This document shows, piece by piece, positions 46,666 to 56,466 of a DNA stretch of 64,000 nucleotides (the stretch's first letter is position 1; every line of letters begins with the position of its first letter). Position numbers and translations under genes: made by a program. The notes beneath the pieces are model-generated. The model did not search any database. It saw only the letters and a program-made list of their open reading frames with translations, and was not told the DNA's origin. The stretch is from Halomonas caseinilytica (GTDB taxonomy: Bacteria; Pseudomonadota; Gammaproteobacteria; Pseudomonadales; Halomonadaceae), in the NCBI RefSeq assembly GCF_001662305.1, contig NZ_BDEP01000004.1, positions 186,001-250,000 of the forward strand. The letters run 5' to 3'.

Positions 46666-49497
46666 TCAGAGGTTGAAGGCGTCTTCCACCAACTGGCGCT
46701 GCTGTTCGGTATGCACGGACATGTAGCCCGCCGCAGGGGCTGCGGAAGCCGGGCGACCGGCGAACTTGAGTCGTCCGCCCAATCCCGACTTCAGTCGTTC
46801 GACTGCAGCCCGCATGTGATGCTGGCTGGGATACCAGGCGCCCTGGTTCAGTGGCTCTTCCTGGCACCACACCGCGTCGGTGACGTTGGTGTAGTCCTTG
46901 ATCGCCTCGTAGAGCTCCTCCTCGGGGAAGGGATACAGCTGTTCGAGTCGCAGGATGGCCACGTCGTCGCGGGCATTTTCCTCGCGCCAGTTGGCCAGGT
47001 CATAATAGACCTTGCCGGCACAGAGGATGATGCGCTCCACCTTGGCGGCGTCACGCTTGCCCTGGTCGGGCAGCACCATCTGGAAGTGGCCATTGGCCAG
47101 CTCATCGAGACTCGAGGTTGCTTCCTTGTGGCGCAGCAGGCTCTTGGGAGACATCACGATCAGCGGCTTGCGCAGCTTGCGGATCACCTGGCGACGCAAC
47201 AGGTGAAAGATCTGTGCCGGCGTGGTCGGCACGCAGACCTGCATGTTGTGCTCGGCGCACAGCTGCAGGAAGCGCTCCAGGCGCGCTGACGAATGCTCCG
47301 GCCCCTGCCCTTCATATCCATGGGGCAGCAGCATGGTCAGGCCGCACAGCCGCTCCCATTTGGTCTCGCCGGACGAGATGAACTGGTCGACCACCACCTG
47401 GGCACCGTTGAAGAAGTCACCGAACTGGGCTTCCCAGATCACCAGGTCGTTGGGGGCGGTGGTGGCATAGCCATACTCGAAGGCCAGCACGGCCTCCTCG
47501 GAGAGGAAGGAGTCGTGGATGGTAAAGGTAGGCTGCCCCTCGGCCAGATGCTGCAACGGCACGTAGATGGAGCCGTCGTTCTGGTTGTGCACCACCGCGT
47601 GACGGTGGGAGAAGGTGCCACGACCACTGTCCTGCCCAGTCAGGCGCACCGGGTGCCCTTCATCCAGCAAGGTGGCATAGGCCAGGGTCTCGGCGAAGCC
47701 CCAGTTGGCCGCCATGCCGCCGGCCTGCATCTTGCGACGGTCGTCGTAGATCTTGGCGACCTGGCGCTGGACGGAGATACCGTCGGGAATCGCGCACATC
47801 TTCGCCGCCAGTCGCTGCAGGCGCTTCAGGTCGACACTGGTGTCGGTGTACCCGGACCATTCATGGCCGAGATACGGTTTCCAGTCGACGAACAGGGCGG
47901 TATTGGGTTGCTGGACCAGGGCATTGGCCACATGGTTGCCGGCCACCAGGTCGTCACGGTAGGTGTCGACCATCGCCTTGGCCTCATCCTCGGTGAGCAG
48001 CCCCTCGTTCACAAGGCGCTTGGCATAAAGGGCCCGCGAGGAAGGATGGTCCTTGATCTTGCGATACATCATCGGCTGGGTGCCGGAGGGTTCGTCGGCC
48101 TCGTTGTGCCCGCGCCGACGATAGCAGACCAGGTCGATGACCACGTCCTTCTTGAACTGCTGGCGATAATCCAGGGCCACCTGGGTCGCATGCAGCACGG
48201 CGTCCGGGTCATCGCCATTGACGTGGAAGATCGGCGCCTGGACCATCTTGGCGATGTCGGTGCAGTATTCGGTGGATCGCGAATCCCGCGGGTGCGAGGT
48301 CGTGAACCCGACCTGATTGTTGATCACGATGTGCACCGTGCCGCCGGTCTCGTAGGCACGGGTCTGGGACATCTGGAAGGTCTCCATGACCACGCCCTGG
48401 CCGGCGAAGGCCGCATCGCCGTGCACGTTGATCGGTAGCACCTTGCCGCCATCCGGGTCGTTGCGGCGATCCTGCCGGGCGCGTACCGAGCCCTCGACCA
48501 CCGGCGCGACGATCTCCAGATGCGACGGGTTGAACGACAACGCCAGATGGACCTCGCCCCCCGGCGTCATGACGTTGGAACTGAAGCCCTGGTGATACTT
48601 GACATCGCCGGAGCCACGCTCGACCACTTTCTTGCCGTCGAACTCGTCGATCAGCTCGGAGGGATTCTTGCCGAGGATGTTGACCAGAACGTTGAGTCGG
48701 CCACGGTGGGCCATGCCGATGACGACTTCCTTGGTGCCGTATCCGCCACTGCGCTGGATCAACTCGTCCATCATGGGGATGAAGGACTCCCCCCCTTCCA
48801 GACCGAACCGCTTTGTCCCCGGATACTTGGAAGCCAGATAGCTTTCCAGACCCTCGGCGGCCGTCAGACGCTCCAGCACATGCTTGCGCACTTCCTCGCT
48901 GAACTTCGGTGCGCTGCGCACCGACTCGAAACGCTGCTGCAGCCAGCGCTTCTCCTCGGTGTCGACGATATGCATGATCTCGCAGCCGATGCTGCGGCAG
49001 TAGGTCTGCTGCAGCGCCTCGACGATCTCCTTCAGCGGTGCCTTGTCGGCTCCCAGGAAGAACGAGCCGGTCTGGAACTCGGTGTCCAGATCGGACTTGG
49101 AGAGCTGATGGAAGGAGAGGTCGAGATCGGGAACGGGCGTCGGGCTACGCAGGCCCAAGGGGTCGATATCGGCCTTCTGGTGTCCACGAACGCGGTAGGC
49201 GTTGATCAGCTGCAGGACCTTGACCTGCTTCTTGTTCTCGCCACTGCCGGACGAGGGGGCCTGCGCGGTGCGTCGTTGCTGGCCTAGCTGATAGAACTGT
49301 TCGCGGGTAGGGGCAAGCGGAACGTCTTGGGTGGCGCTGCCGTCGGGTCTCGGCAGTGTATCGAAGTACTCTCGCCATTCGTCGGGAACGGCTTCGGGAT
49401 CATCCAGATACTGCTCGTAGAGCGCTTCCACGTAATGGACATTACTGCCACTCACGTGGGAGGAGCGCCACATCAACTCCATTATGCCTTGTTGCAT
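46666..49497 (-). CDS. sucA: 2-oxoglutarate dehydrogenase E1 component
   Basis: A 943-residue thiamin-diphosphate decarboxylase that starts the 2-oxoglutarate dehydrogenase reaction. The N-terminal peripheral segment has YVEALYEQYLDDPEAVPDEWR; then QVKVLQLINAYRVRGHQKADIDPLG, GMAHRGRLNVLVNILGK, the ThDP/Mg site GDAAFAGQGVV and INNQVGFTTS, CYRRRGHNEADEPSGTQP, and the C-terminal transketolase-type SGRGTFSHRHAVVH. The ATG at 49497 matches the family start; the frame remains open upstream through a palindrome and terminator that do not look coding. It heads sucAB-lpd-sucCD. Confidence 0.95.
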   Translation of the reverse strand: MQQGIMELMWRSSHVSGSNVHYVEALYEQYLDDPEAVPDEWREYFDTLPRPDGSATQDVPLAPTREQFYQLGQQRRTAQAPSSGSGENKKQVKVLQLINAYRVRGHQKADIDPLGLRSPTPVPDLDLSFHQLSKSDLDTEFQTGSFFLGADKAPLKEIVEALQQTYCRSIGCEIMHIVDTEEKRWLQQRFESVRSAPKFSEEVRKHVLERLTAAEGLESYLASKYPGTKRFGLEGGESFIPMMDELIQRSGGYGTKEVVIGMAHRGRLNVLVNILGKNPSELIDEFDGKKVVERGSGDVKYHQGFSSNVMTPGGEVHLALSFNPSHLEIVAPVVEGSVRARQDRRNDPDGGKVLPINVHGDAAFAGQGVVMETFQMSQTRAYETGGTVHIVINNQVGFTTSHPRDSRSTEYCTDIAKMVQAPIFHVNGDDPDAVLHATQVALDYRQQFKKDVVIDLVCYRRRGHNEADEPSGTQPMMYRKIKDHPSSRALYAKRLVNEGLLTEDEAKAMVDTYRDDLVAGNHVANALVQQPNTALFVDWKPYLGHEWSGYTDTSVDLKRLQRLAAKMCAIPDGISVQRQVAKIYDDRRKMQAGGMAANWGFAETLAYATLLDEGHPVRLTGQDSGRGTFSHRHAVVHNQNDGSIYVPLQHLAEGQPTFTIHDSFLSEEAVLAFEYGYATTAPNDLVIWEAQFGDFFNGAQVVVDQFISSGETKWERLCGLTMLLPHGYEGQGPEHSSARLERFLQLCAEHNMQVCVPTTPAQIFHLLRRQVIRKLRKPLIVMSPKSLLRHKEATSSLDELANGHFQMVLPDQGKRDAAKVERIILCAGKVYYDLANWREENARDDVAILRLEQLYPFPEEELYEAIKDYTNVTDAVWCQEEPLNQGAWYPSQHHMRAAVERLKSGLGGRLKFAGRPASAAPAAGYMSVHTEQQRQLVEDAFNL

Positions 49498-49556
49498 CTC
49501 TCGGTCACCCTGCACTGATGGGGTGGTATCGGCGTCGCACGGCTCATCCGTGACGA

Positions 49557-49577
49557 CATCGGTGGCGGCCACCGATG
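49557..49577. promoter_or_regulatory. Perfect 21-bp palindrome upstream of sucA
   Basis: CATCGGTGGC-g-GCCACCGATG has 10-bp arms and a one-base centre. It lies 60-80 bp before sucA and about 27 bp after the sdh terminator, the position of an operator for a sucA promoter. The short centre argues against an RNA hairpin as its main role. Confidence 0.5.
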
Positions 49578-49603
49578 GTGGACCCGCCCTTGATTTCGAT
49601 GGC

Positions 49604-49632
49604 CAAAAGCCGGTGCACATGGCACCGGCTTT
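49604..49632 (-). terminator. Intrinsic terminator after sdhB
   Basis: On the minus strand AAAGCCGGTGC / GCACCGGCTTT pair over 11 bp and are followed by a T-run (TTTTGG). It separates the sdhCDAB transcript from sucA, though read-through is possible. Confidence 0.8.
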
Positions 49633-49713
49633 CGACGAATCACCGGGTCAGGGCTGCGGCAATACGCCGCAACTCAGGGCCGGTGAGTATGATAACAAGC
49701 TGCGAGCCTCGAT

Positions 49714-50424
49714 TTAAGTGGCATTGGCCAGCAACATCTCACGAATCTTGCCGATGGCACGTGTCGGATTGAGTCCCTTGGGACATACCGCCACGCAATT
49801 CATGATGCCCCGGCAGCGGAATACGCTGAACGGATCCTCGAGTTCGGCCAGGCGCTCGCGGGTGGCTTCATCGCGCGAATCAGCCAGGAAGCGGTAGGCC
49901 TGCAGCAGCCCGGCCGGACCGACGAACTTGTCCGGGTTCCACCAGAACGACGGGCAGGACGTCGAGCAGCAGGCACAGAGAATGCACTCGTAGAGGCCAT
50001 CGAGCTTGTCGCGGTCCTCCGGTGACTGCAGACGCTCGATGGCGGGCGCCGGGTTGTCGTTCTGCAGGTACGGCTGGATGCGCTCGTACTGCTTGTAGAA
50101 CAGCCCCATGTCGACCACCAGATCGCGGATCACAGGCAGGCCGGGTAGCGGACGCAGCGTCAGCTTGCCCTTCTTGACGACCTCTGACAGCGGCGTGATG
50201 CAGGCCAGGCCATTCTTGCCGTTCATGTTCATGCCGTCGGAGCCGCACACTCCTTCGCGGCAGCTACGACGAAAGGCCAGGCCGTTGTCCTGCTCTTTCA
50301 CCATGTGAAGGACATCCAGGACCATGATGTCGCGACCCTGGGTGTCGACCTGGAACTCCTCCATGTACGGGGCGGAGTCCGTTTCCGGATTGTAGCGGTA
50401 CAGAGATACCTGAAGCATGGACAT
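49714..50424 (-). CDS. sdhB: Succinate dehydrogenase iron-sulfur subunit
   Basis: A 236-residue electron-transfer subunit. The [2Fe-2S] ligands are in SCREGVCGSDGMNMNG with the later cysteine in NGLACITPL; the [4Fe-4S] and [3Fe-4S] cysteines are in CILCACCSTSCPSFWWNPDKF and MNCVAVCPKGLNP. It passes electrons from SdhA to the quinone site in SdhCD. GGGAG precedes the start, which lies 12 bp after sdhA. Confidence 0.97.
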   Translation of the reverse strand: MSMLQVSLYRYNPETDSAPYMEEFQVDTQGRDIMVLDVLHMVKEQDNGLAFRRSCREGVCGSDGMNMNGKNGLACITPLSEVVKKGKLTLRPLPGLPVIRDLVVDMGLFYKQYERIQPYLQNDNPAPAIERLQSPEDRDKLDGLYECILCACCSTSCPSFWWNPDKFVGPAGLLQAYRFLADSRDEATRERLAELEDPFSVFRCRGIMNCVAVCPKGLNPTRAIGKIREMLLANAT

Positions 50425-50436
50425 CGTGACTCCCCC

Positions 50437-52209
50437 TTAGTAGGTGCGAACTTTCGGCTCGAACATGTCGACGGTCTTGGGCGCGAAATTGACATCGCGC
50501 TGCCCCAGGCGCTTCTCCGCCGGGAAGTACATCGAATGCTTCAGCCAGTTGGCATCGTCGCGATCCGGATAGTCGTAGCGAGAATGCGCGCCACGGCTTT
50601 CCTTGCGCTCCAGGGCGGCGATGGCAGTGGCCTCGGCGACCTCCATCAGATTGTCCAGCTCCAGCGCCTCGACACGCGCGGTGTTGAAGGCCTTGGACTT
50701 GTCCGGCAGATAGGCATTGGCGATTCGCTCGCGCAGCTCGGCGAGCTGCTGGACGCCCTTCTGCATGTTGTCCTCCTGACGGAAGACACCGAAATCACTC
50801 TGCATGATCTCCTGGAGGGCGCGCTTGAGTTCGGGCACGGTCTCGCCGTCCTCGGACTCGTTCCAGCGATTGATCCGCCGCATGGCGGCCTCGACATCAT
50901 CATCACTGGCCGCGAGATAATCGATCCCCTCATTGAGGGCGCTCTCGATGAACATGCCCGCAGCACGTCCGAACACCACCAGGTCGAGCAGCGAGTTGCC
51001 GCCCAGGCGATTGGCGCCATGCACGGAGACGCATGCTGCCTCGCCCACGGCATACAGACCATTGACGATCTGATCGTTGCCATCGGCGTCCTGGGAGATT
51101 GCCTGGCCGTGCACATTGGTGGCCACGCCCCCCATCATGTAGTGGCAGGTCGGCACCACCGGAATCGGTTCCTTGGCCGGGTCCACGTGGGCGAAGGTCT
51201 TGGACAGCTCGACGATGCCGGGCAGGCGCTTGCTGAGCACCTCCTCGCCGAGGTGATCCAGCTTGAGATAGACGTGATCGCCATTCTCGCCGCAACCGCG
51301 CCCCTCCAGGATCTCCATGACCATGGAGCGTGCAACCACGTCGCGACCGGCCAGATCCTTGGCGTTGGGCGCATAACGCTCCATGAAGCGTTCGCCATCC
51401 TTGTTGATGAGATAGCCACCCTCGCCACGGCAGCCCTCGGTCACCAGCACGCCGGCACCATAGATGCCGGTGGGATGGAACTGCCACATTTCCATGTCCT
51501 GCATCGGAATGCCGGCGCGCAGCGCCATGCCGATACCATCGCCGGTATTGATGAGGGCATTGGTAGTGGACGAGTAGATACGACCGGAACCACCGGTCGC
51601 CAAGACAGTGGCCTTGGCCTTGACGTGTACGACTTCACCGGTCTCGATGTCCATGGCGATGCAGCCCACCACGTCGCCATTGGCGTTCTTGACCAGGTCG
51701 ACGGCATACCACTCGTTGAGGAAGGTGGTCTGATTCTTCAGGTTATTCTGATAAAGGGTATGCAGCAGCGCATGCCCGGTACGGTCGGCCGCCGCACAGG
51801 TCCGGGCAGCCTGCCCGCCCTTGCCGAAGTCCTTGGACTGACCGCCGAAGGGACGCTGGTAGATACGTCCGTTCTCGAAACGCGAGAACGGAAGCCCCAT
51901 GTGCTCGAGTTCGAAGACCGCCTTGGGCCCTTCGGAACACATGTACTCCGCTGCTTCCTGGTCGGTGATGTAATCGCCACCCTTGACGGTGTCGTACATG
52001 TGCCAGCGCCAGTCATCGTTAGGGTCGGCCGAGGCGATGGCGCAGGTAATGCCGCCCTGGGCGGAGACCGTATGCGAGCGGGTCGGGAAGACCTTGGACA
52101 GTACAGCGGTCTTCTTGCCGGACTTGGCCAGCTCGAGGGCGGCTCGCATGCCGGAACCGCCGCCGCCGATGATGATGGCGTCGAATGTCAGACTACGCAT
52201 GTTGGACAT
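50437..52209 (-). CDS. sdhA: Succinate dehydrogenase flavoprotein subunit
   Basis: A 590-residue catalytic subunit oxidising succinate to fumarate. The FAD-binding start is [21 protein letters not shown]; the histidine covalently bound to FAD is His46 in [12 protein letters not shown]. Later blocks are [49 protein letters not shown] and the C-terminal [17 protein letters not shown] with the catalytic arginine. It sits on the inner face of the membrane with SdhB. Confidence 0.97.
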   Translation of the reverse strand: MSNMRSLTFDAIIIGGGGSGMRAALELAKSGKKTAVLSKVFPTRSHTVSAQGGITCAIASADPNDDWRWHMYDTVKGGDYITDQEAAEYMCSEGPKAVFELEHMGLPFSRFENGRIYQRPFGGQSKDFGKGGQAARTCAAADRTGHALLHTLYQNNLKNQTTFLNEWYAVDLVKNANGDVVGCIAMDIETGEVVHVKAKATVLATGGSGRIYSSTTNALINTGDGIGMALRAGIPMQDMEMWQFHPTGIYGAGVLVTEGCRGEGGYLINKDGERFMERYAPNAKDLAGRDVVARSMVMEILEGRGCGENGDHVYLKLDHLGEEVLSKRLPGIVELSKTFAHVDPAKEPIPVVPTCHYMMGGVATNVHGQAISQDADGNDQIVNGLYAVGEAACVSVHGANRLGGNSLLDLVVFGRAAGMFIESALNEGIDYLAASDDDVEAAMRRINRWNESEDGETVPELKRALQEIMQSDFGVFRQEDNMQKGVQQLAELRERIANAYLPDKSKAFNTARVEALELDNLMEVAEATAIAALERKESRGAHSRYDYPDRDDANWLKHSMYFPAEKRLGQRDVNFAPKTVDMFEPKVRTY

Positions 52210-52212
52210 GGA

Positions 52213-52560
52213 TCAGGCTCCCCACAGAACTTGGATGCCCCAGACCAGAAACACGAAGATGGCCAGGATGATGATGGACTGGGCGGCGACACGAATGCCG
52301 GTCGGCTTGATGTAATCGGTGGTCACGGTCCACAGGCCGACCCAGGCATGGGCCGCCAGCGACACGAACGCCAACAGCGAGAAGATCCGCATCCAGGTCT
52401 GGGCGAACAGGCCACTCCAGGTGGCATAGTCCAGCCCCGGGGAGAACAGCAGGTAGCCGACGATGAAGAGAGTGTAGAGCGCCAGCACGATGGCCGAAGC
52501 GCGTTGCACGAGCCAGTCGGACAGCCCGCTGCGCCCGAGATTCGTGATATTGGTTACCAT
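52213..52560 (-). CDS. sdhD: Succinate dehydrogenase membrane anchor subunit
   Basis: A 115-residue protein with three membrane helices that, with SdhC, binds heme b and quinone. It opens MVTNITNLGRSGLSDWLVQRASAIVLALY, as in Pseudomonas SdhD, and has the heme-ligand region FVSLAAHAWVGLWTVTTDYIKP. The start at 52560 overlaps the sdhC end by 7 bp. Confidence 0.93.
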   Translation of the reverse strand: MVTNITNLGRSGLSDWLVQRASAIVLALYTLFIVGYLLFSPGLDYATWSGLFAQTWMRIFSLLAFVSLAAHAWVGLWTVTTDYIKPTGIRVAAQSIIILAIFVFLVWGIQVLWGA

Positions 52561-52931
52561 ACCCAGACTCCCGCCAGAATGATCAGAACCGCACTCACCA
52601 CAACGGTGATCTGCGCCTTCTTGACGCCCCCCTCGAGGGTCACGCCGATATTGATATCCATCAGCAGGTGCTTGATACCGGCCACGAAGTGAAAGGCCAG
52701 CGCGGACAACAGCCCCCAGGCGATCAGCTTCGCCAGGAAATTGTGAGCCAGCGCGTCCTGCACGGTCGCGAAGCCTTCGGCCGACGACAACGACGCATCC
52801 AGCGCCCAAAAGCCGAAGATCAAGCCGATGAAGAGAATGACGCCGGTAATGCGGTGCGCAATGGACGTCAAGGCGGGGAGAGGGAACTGTATCGTGGACA
52901 GATCCAGGTTTACGGGTCGTTTGCTATTCAC
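52554..52931 (-). CDS. sdhC: Succinate dehydrogenase cytochrome b556 subunit
   Basis: A 125-residue membrane subunit with three helices. The family start NSKRPVNLDLSTIQFPLPALTSIAHRITG follows the GTG at 52931, which I chose as start because Pseudomonas SdhC begins at the same residues; a GTG at 52943 is also possible and is nearer to a GAGAG purine run. The heme histidine is in LAFHFVAGIKHLLMD. It heads sdhCDAB, transcribed from the promoter at 53062-53090 with a leader of about 125 nt. Confidence 0.92.
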   Translation of the reverse strand: MNSKRPVNLDLSTIQFPLPALTSIAHRITGVILFIGLIFGFWALDASLSSAEGFATVQDALAHNFLAKLIAWGLLSALAFHFVAGIKHLLMDINIGVTLEGGVKKAQITVVVSAVLIILAGVWVW

Positions 52932-53010
52932 GGCGCTATACACACTCTCTTGGCCCGCCGCTGGGCACTCGAGCTTGCCCCGAAGCGGGCGGTGGTTTCG
53001 GGAAGGAGCC

Positions 53011-53033
53011 ATCGTGACCGACACGGTCACGAT
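53011..53033 (-). promoter_or_regulatory. Perfect hairpin in the sdhC leader
   Basis: ATCGTGACCG-aca-CGGTCACGAT has 10-bp arms and a three-base loop. It would fold in the sdh leader RNA some 20-45 nt after the expected transcription start and about 80 nt before sdhC. It could be an RNA control element or a DNA operator downstream of the promoter. Confidence 0.55.
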
Positions 53034-53061
53034 TGCCGTTTCCTGCCAGTCGCGGGACAAG

Positions 53062-53090
53062 ATTATAGGGTCCAGCCCCATCCCTGACAA
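53062..53090 (-). promoter_or_regulatory. Sigma70 promoter of sdhCDAB
   Basis: On the minus strand TTGTCA (53090-53085) and a perfect TATAAT (53067-53062) are 17 bp apart, about 130 bp upstream of sdhC. Confidence 0.75.
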
Positions 53091-53127
53091 ATCGCTCCCC
53101 ACCCACACGGTCCTGACGGCAGGGAAT

Positions 53128-53147
53128 GCATCGAAAAATTTCGATGC
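53128..53147. promoter_or_regulatory. Inverted repeat GCATCGAAA-aa-TTTCGATGC
   Basis: Perfect 9-bp arms with a 2-bp centre, located upstream of both the sdh and gltA promoters. The compact symmetry fits a dimeric regulator site; the protein is unknown. Confidence 0.5.
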
Positions 53148-53200
53148 TCCCGCCGCACCTTCCCTCCCTCGCCGAGGACCTCGCGAAGCCCGCGGCATGC

Positions 53201-53217
53201 ATGGTGCGAAGCACCAT
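53201..53217. promoter_or_regulatory. Inverted repeat ATGGTGC-gaa-GCACCAT
   Basis: Perfect 7-bp arms around GAA, 63-79 bp upstream of the gltA -35 element, the range for an activator site. The binding protein is unknown. Confidence 0.45.
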
Positions 53218-53279
53218 TTCATGTACAAAAGCCATACAAGACAGGTGAATAGGTAGAACTAATGGCGCCGATAGACCAA

Positions 53280-53307
53280 TTGACAATCACGAGGACGCTT
53301 CTATAGT
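53280..53307 (+). promoter_or_regulatory. Sigma70 promoter of gltA
   Basis: A consensus TTGACA (53280-53285) and TATAGT (53302-53307) with 16 bp between, leaving a leader of about 70 nt before gltA. Confidence 0.8.
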
Positions 53308-53383
53308 GGGCGAACCTTTTTGCCGGCAAGTCCTGCGAGATGGCGACTTATCGGCTCATCAAGAACACGTAGAGGAGGCCATC

Positions 53384-54670
<1,287 letters not shown>

Positions 54671-54697
54671 TTTCGCGCCGATGATGCAGATGCAATG

Positions 54698-54731
54698 ACG
54701 AAAAGGCCACCCTTGCGGTGGCCTTTTTCGT
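54698..54731 (+). terminator. Intrinsic terminator of gltA
   Basis: An 11-bp stem AAAAGGCCACC / GGTGGCCTTTT around CTTGC is followed by a T-run and extends outward (ACG..CGT). It lies 28 bp after the gltA stop. Confidence 0.92.
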
Positions 54732-54768
54732 TTCGCCGACGACTGCTCGATTCCAGAGGAGAAACAAC

Positions 54769-55653
54769 ATGAGCCAGACAATTCAGCGTATTGCCTTCAT
54801 CGGCCTCGGCGTCATGGGATATCCCATGGCCGGCCACCTGGCCAGGGCCAGTCTGGAGGTTCACGTCTACAACCGCACGACCGCCAAGGCCGACGCCTGG
54901 GTCGCGCACCACGGTGGCCATCAACACGGCACACCTCGCCAGGCCGCAGAACAGGCTGATCTGGTACTGCTCTGCGTAGGCAACGACGACGATGTCCGGC
55001 AAGTCACGCATGGCGACGATGGCGTCCTGGCCGGCATGCAGGCAGGCAGCCTGCTGGTCGACCACACCACGGCCTCCGCCCGACTGGCCGAAGACCTCGA
55101 CGCAGCCTGTCGTGAGCGCGACATCGGCTTTCTCGATGCCCCAGTGTCCGGTGGCCAGCAAGGCGCCGAGAATGGCGCCCTGACCATCATGTGCGGCGGA
55201 ACCGAAAGCGACTTCGCCCGCATCGAGCCTTTGCTTGCCCATTACGCACGCGCAGTGAACTTGCTCGGCCCGGCCGGCAGCGGCCAACTGACCAAGATGG
55301 TCAATCAGATCTGCATCGCCGGTCTGGTCCAGGGACTCTCGGAAGGACTGCATTTCGCTGAACGTGCCGGACTGGACCAGTCCCGGGTCATTGAGGTGAT
55401 CTCTCAGGGTGCCGCGGGCTCATGGCAAATGGACAATCGCCACCGCACCATGATCGACGACGAGTATGACCACGGCTTTGCGATCGACTGGATGCGCAAG
55501 GATCTGGCCATCTGCCTGGAGCAAGCACGCCACCTCCAGGCCCGACTCCCCGTCACGGCACTGGTGGACCAGTTCTATGGCGACCTCCAGGCCATGGGAG
55601 GCGGACGCTGGGATACGTCCGCCCTGTTGCGTCGACTGCGCGCCTTCGACTGA
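54769..55653 (+). CDS. NAD(P)-dependent beta-hydroxyacid dehydrogenase (3-hydroxyisobutyrate dehydrogenase family)
   Basis: A 294-residue oxidoreductase. The Rossmann start is IAFIGLGVMGYPMAGHLA; the substrate-binding loop is DAPVSGGQQGAENGALTIMCGG; the catalytic lysine is in GSGQLTKMVNQI. Members of this family act on 3-hydroxyisobutyrate, tartronate semialdehyde, 4-hydroxybutyrate or L-serine, and sequence alone does not say which. AGAGGAG precedes the ATG. It stands alone after the gltA terminator and ends before a 9-bp hairpin (55663-55693). Confidence 0.88.
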   Translation: MSQTIQRIAFIGLGVMGYPMAGHLARASLEVHVYNRTTAKADAWVAHHGGHQHGTPRQAAEQADLVLLCVGNDDDVRQVTHGDDGVLAGMQAGSLLVDHTTASARLAEDLDAACRERDIGFLDAPVSGGQQGAENGALTIMCGGTESDFARIEPLLAHYARAVNLLGPAGSGQLTKMVNQICIAGLVQGLSEGLHFAERAGLDQSRVIEVISQGAAGSWQMDNRHRTMIDDEYDHGFAIDWMRKDLAICLEQARHLQARLPVTALVDQFYGDLQAMGGGRWDTSALLRRLRAFD

Positions 55654-56089
55654 CCAGCGCTCGAGAGGGGGATTCATCACCTCGCCCCCTCTCTTCATGC
55701 CCTCTCTGTGTGCTTGAAGCCTTTTCCACACATTCTGTGGATAACCCTGTTCAAAACCTTTCCAAAACGTCCCTGAATCGCCATGAACAGCGGGTCGCTC
55801 TCAAATTGGTTAATTTTTAACCCAACTCCAAGACATTGATTTACCTAGCTTTTTCAGAGAAGCCCAGTACCATGCGGGTTGACGGCGCGTCACCACAGAC
55901 TCGCACTGGAAAAGAACAGGGGACGTGGACAAGTCAAGCCCGAATTCAGGCTTTATGGCGCTGAGTGAGACGCAGACTCACCCGGATACCGATGCCAGCC
56001 ACAGAGTTATGCCGGCGGCATGAGGACTCATGGCAAATCGCCTCGCCGACTGACGGAAAGGAAGTGACACGCAAGAAGAGAAAAGGGAG
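55654..56089. other. 435-bp non-coding stretch with DnaA-box-like sites
   Basis: No open frame here looks coding. The stretch begins with a GAGAGGGGG / CCCCCTCTC stem (55663-55693, weak T-run). It then has TTTTCCACA (55722-55730) facing TGTGGATAA (55736-55744, a perfect reverse DnaA box), and an AT-rich section near 55800-55865 (including TTAATTTTTAA). A third weaker box-like word, CGTGGACAA, lies at 55924-55932. It may be a DnaA-binding or replication-related locus. Confidence 0.4.
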
Positions 56090-56165
56090 TGGCGTCCCAT
56101 AGGGGGTTCGAACCCCTGTTACCGCCGTGAAAGGGCGGTGTCCTAGACCACTAGACGAATGGGAC
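56090..56165 (-). tRNA. tRNA-Glu (anticodon TTC)
   Basis: A 76-nt cloverleaf with acceptor stem GTCCCAT / ATGGGAC, anticodon loop CTTTCAC within ACCGCCC...GGCGGT, T-arm GGGGTTCGAACCCC and an encoded 3' GCCA. The sequence follows E. coli tRNA-Glu almost base for base. Confidence 0.97.
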
Positions 56166-56188
56166 GCATCGACTTCGAGACGAGATGG

Positions 56189-56264
56189 TGGTGGAGCCTA
56201 GCGGGATCGAACCGCTGACCTCAACACTGCCAGTGTTGCGCTCTCCCAGCTGAGCTAAGGCCCC
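56189..56264 (-). tRNA. tRNA-Ala (anticodon GGC)
   Basis: A 76-nt cloverleaf with acceptor GGGGCCT / AGGCTCC (one G.U pair), D-arm AGCTCAGCTGGGAGAGC, anticodon stem CAACA / TGTTG around CTGGCAG, T-arm GCGGTTCGATCCCGC and encoded ACCA. It lies between gltX and tRNA-Glu on the same strand. Confidence 0.97.
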
Positions 56265-56466
56265 ACATCTCGTGAAGACGGGGCGTATGATACTGATCCC
56301 CCCCGCCTTCGTCAACGGGAAAACGAGAATTTCCTGCTGCGCTCGATATCCTGGCCGCCGGCGGTGCTCGCGCTCCTCATGTAGCAGGCTACACTCCGGG
56401 CGCTGCGCTCCGGCGACGACCAGTTTACCGTCGCTCGCGACGGAACTTCAGCGTTTTACTATGACA
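56265..56466 (-). other. gltX-tRNA spacer with stem-loops
   Basis: The 202-bp spacer downstream of gltX has CCGTCG-ctcg-CGACGG (56428-56443) and TGTAG-cagg-CTACA (56380-56393), the latter framed by GCGC words in a REP-like unit. There is no T-run, so gltX and the two tRNAs may be on one processed transcript. Confidence 0.4.

Larger units (their letters stand above)
52932..53383. other. Divergent sdhC/gltA regulatory interval
   Basis: This 452-bp non-coding interval holds, from left to right, a 10-bp hairpin in the sdh leader (53011-53033), the sdh promoter (53062-53090), two perfect inverted repeats (53128-53147, 53201-53217) and the gltA promoter (53280-53307). The cluster of dyads suggests shared control of citrate synthase and succinate dehydrogenase. 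No gene is supported in it. Confidence 0.7.

Noticed and set aside
45196-47289. 697-codon open frame antisense to sucB and sucA
   Set aside because: Spans the boundary of two certain genes on the other strand and has no recognisable domain.
49498-49620. N-terminal extension of sucA
   Set aside because: It would translate a perfect palindrome and part of the sdh terminator; the family start fits the ATG at 49497.
55722-55744. Chromosomal origin of replication
   Set aside because: Only two good DnaA boxes and no dnaA, dnaN, gyrB, rpmH or parAB nearby; kept only as a DnaA-site finding.
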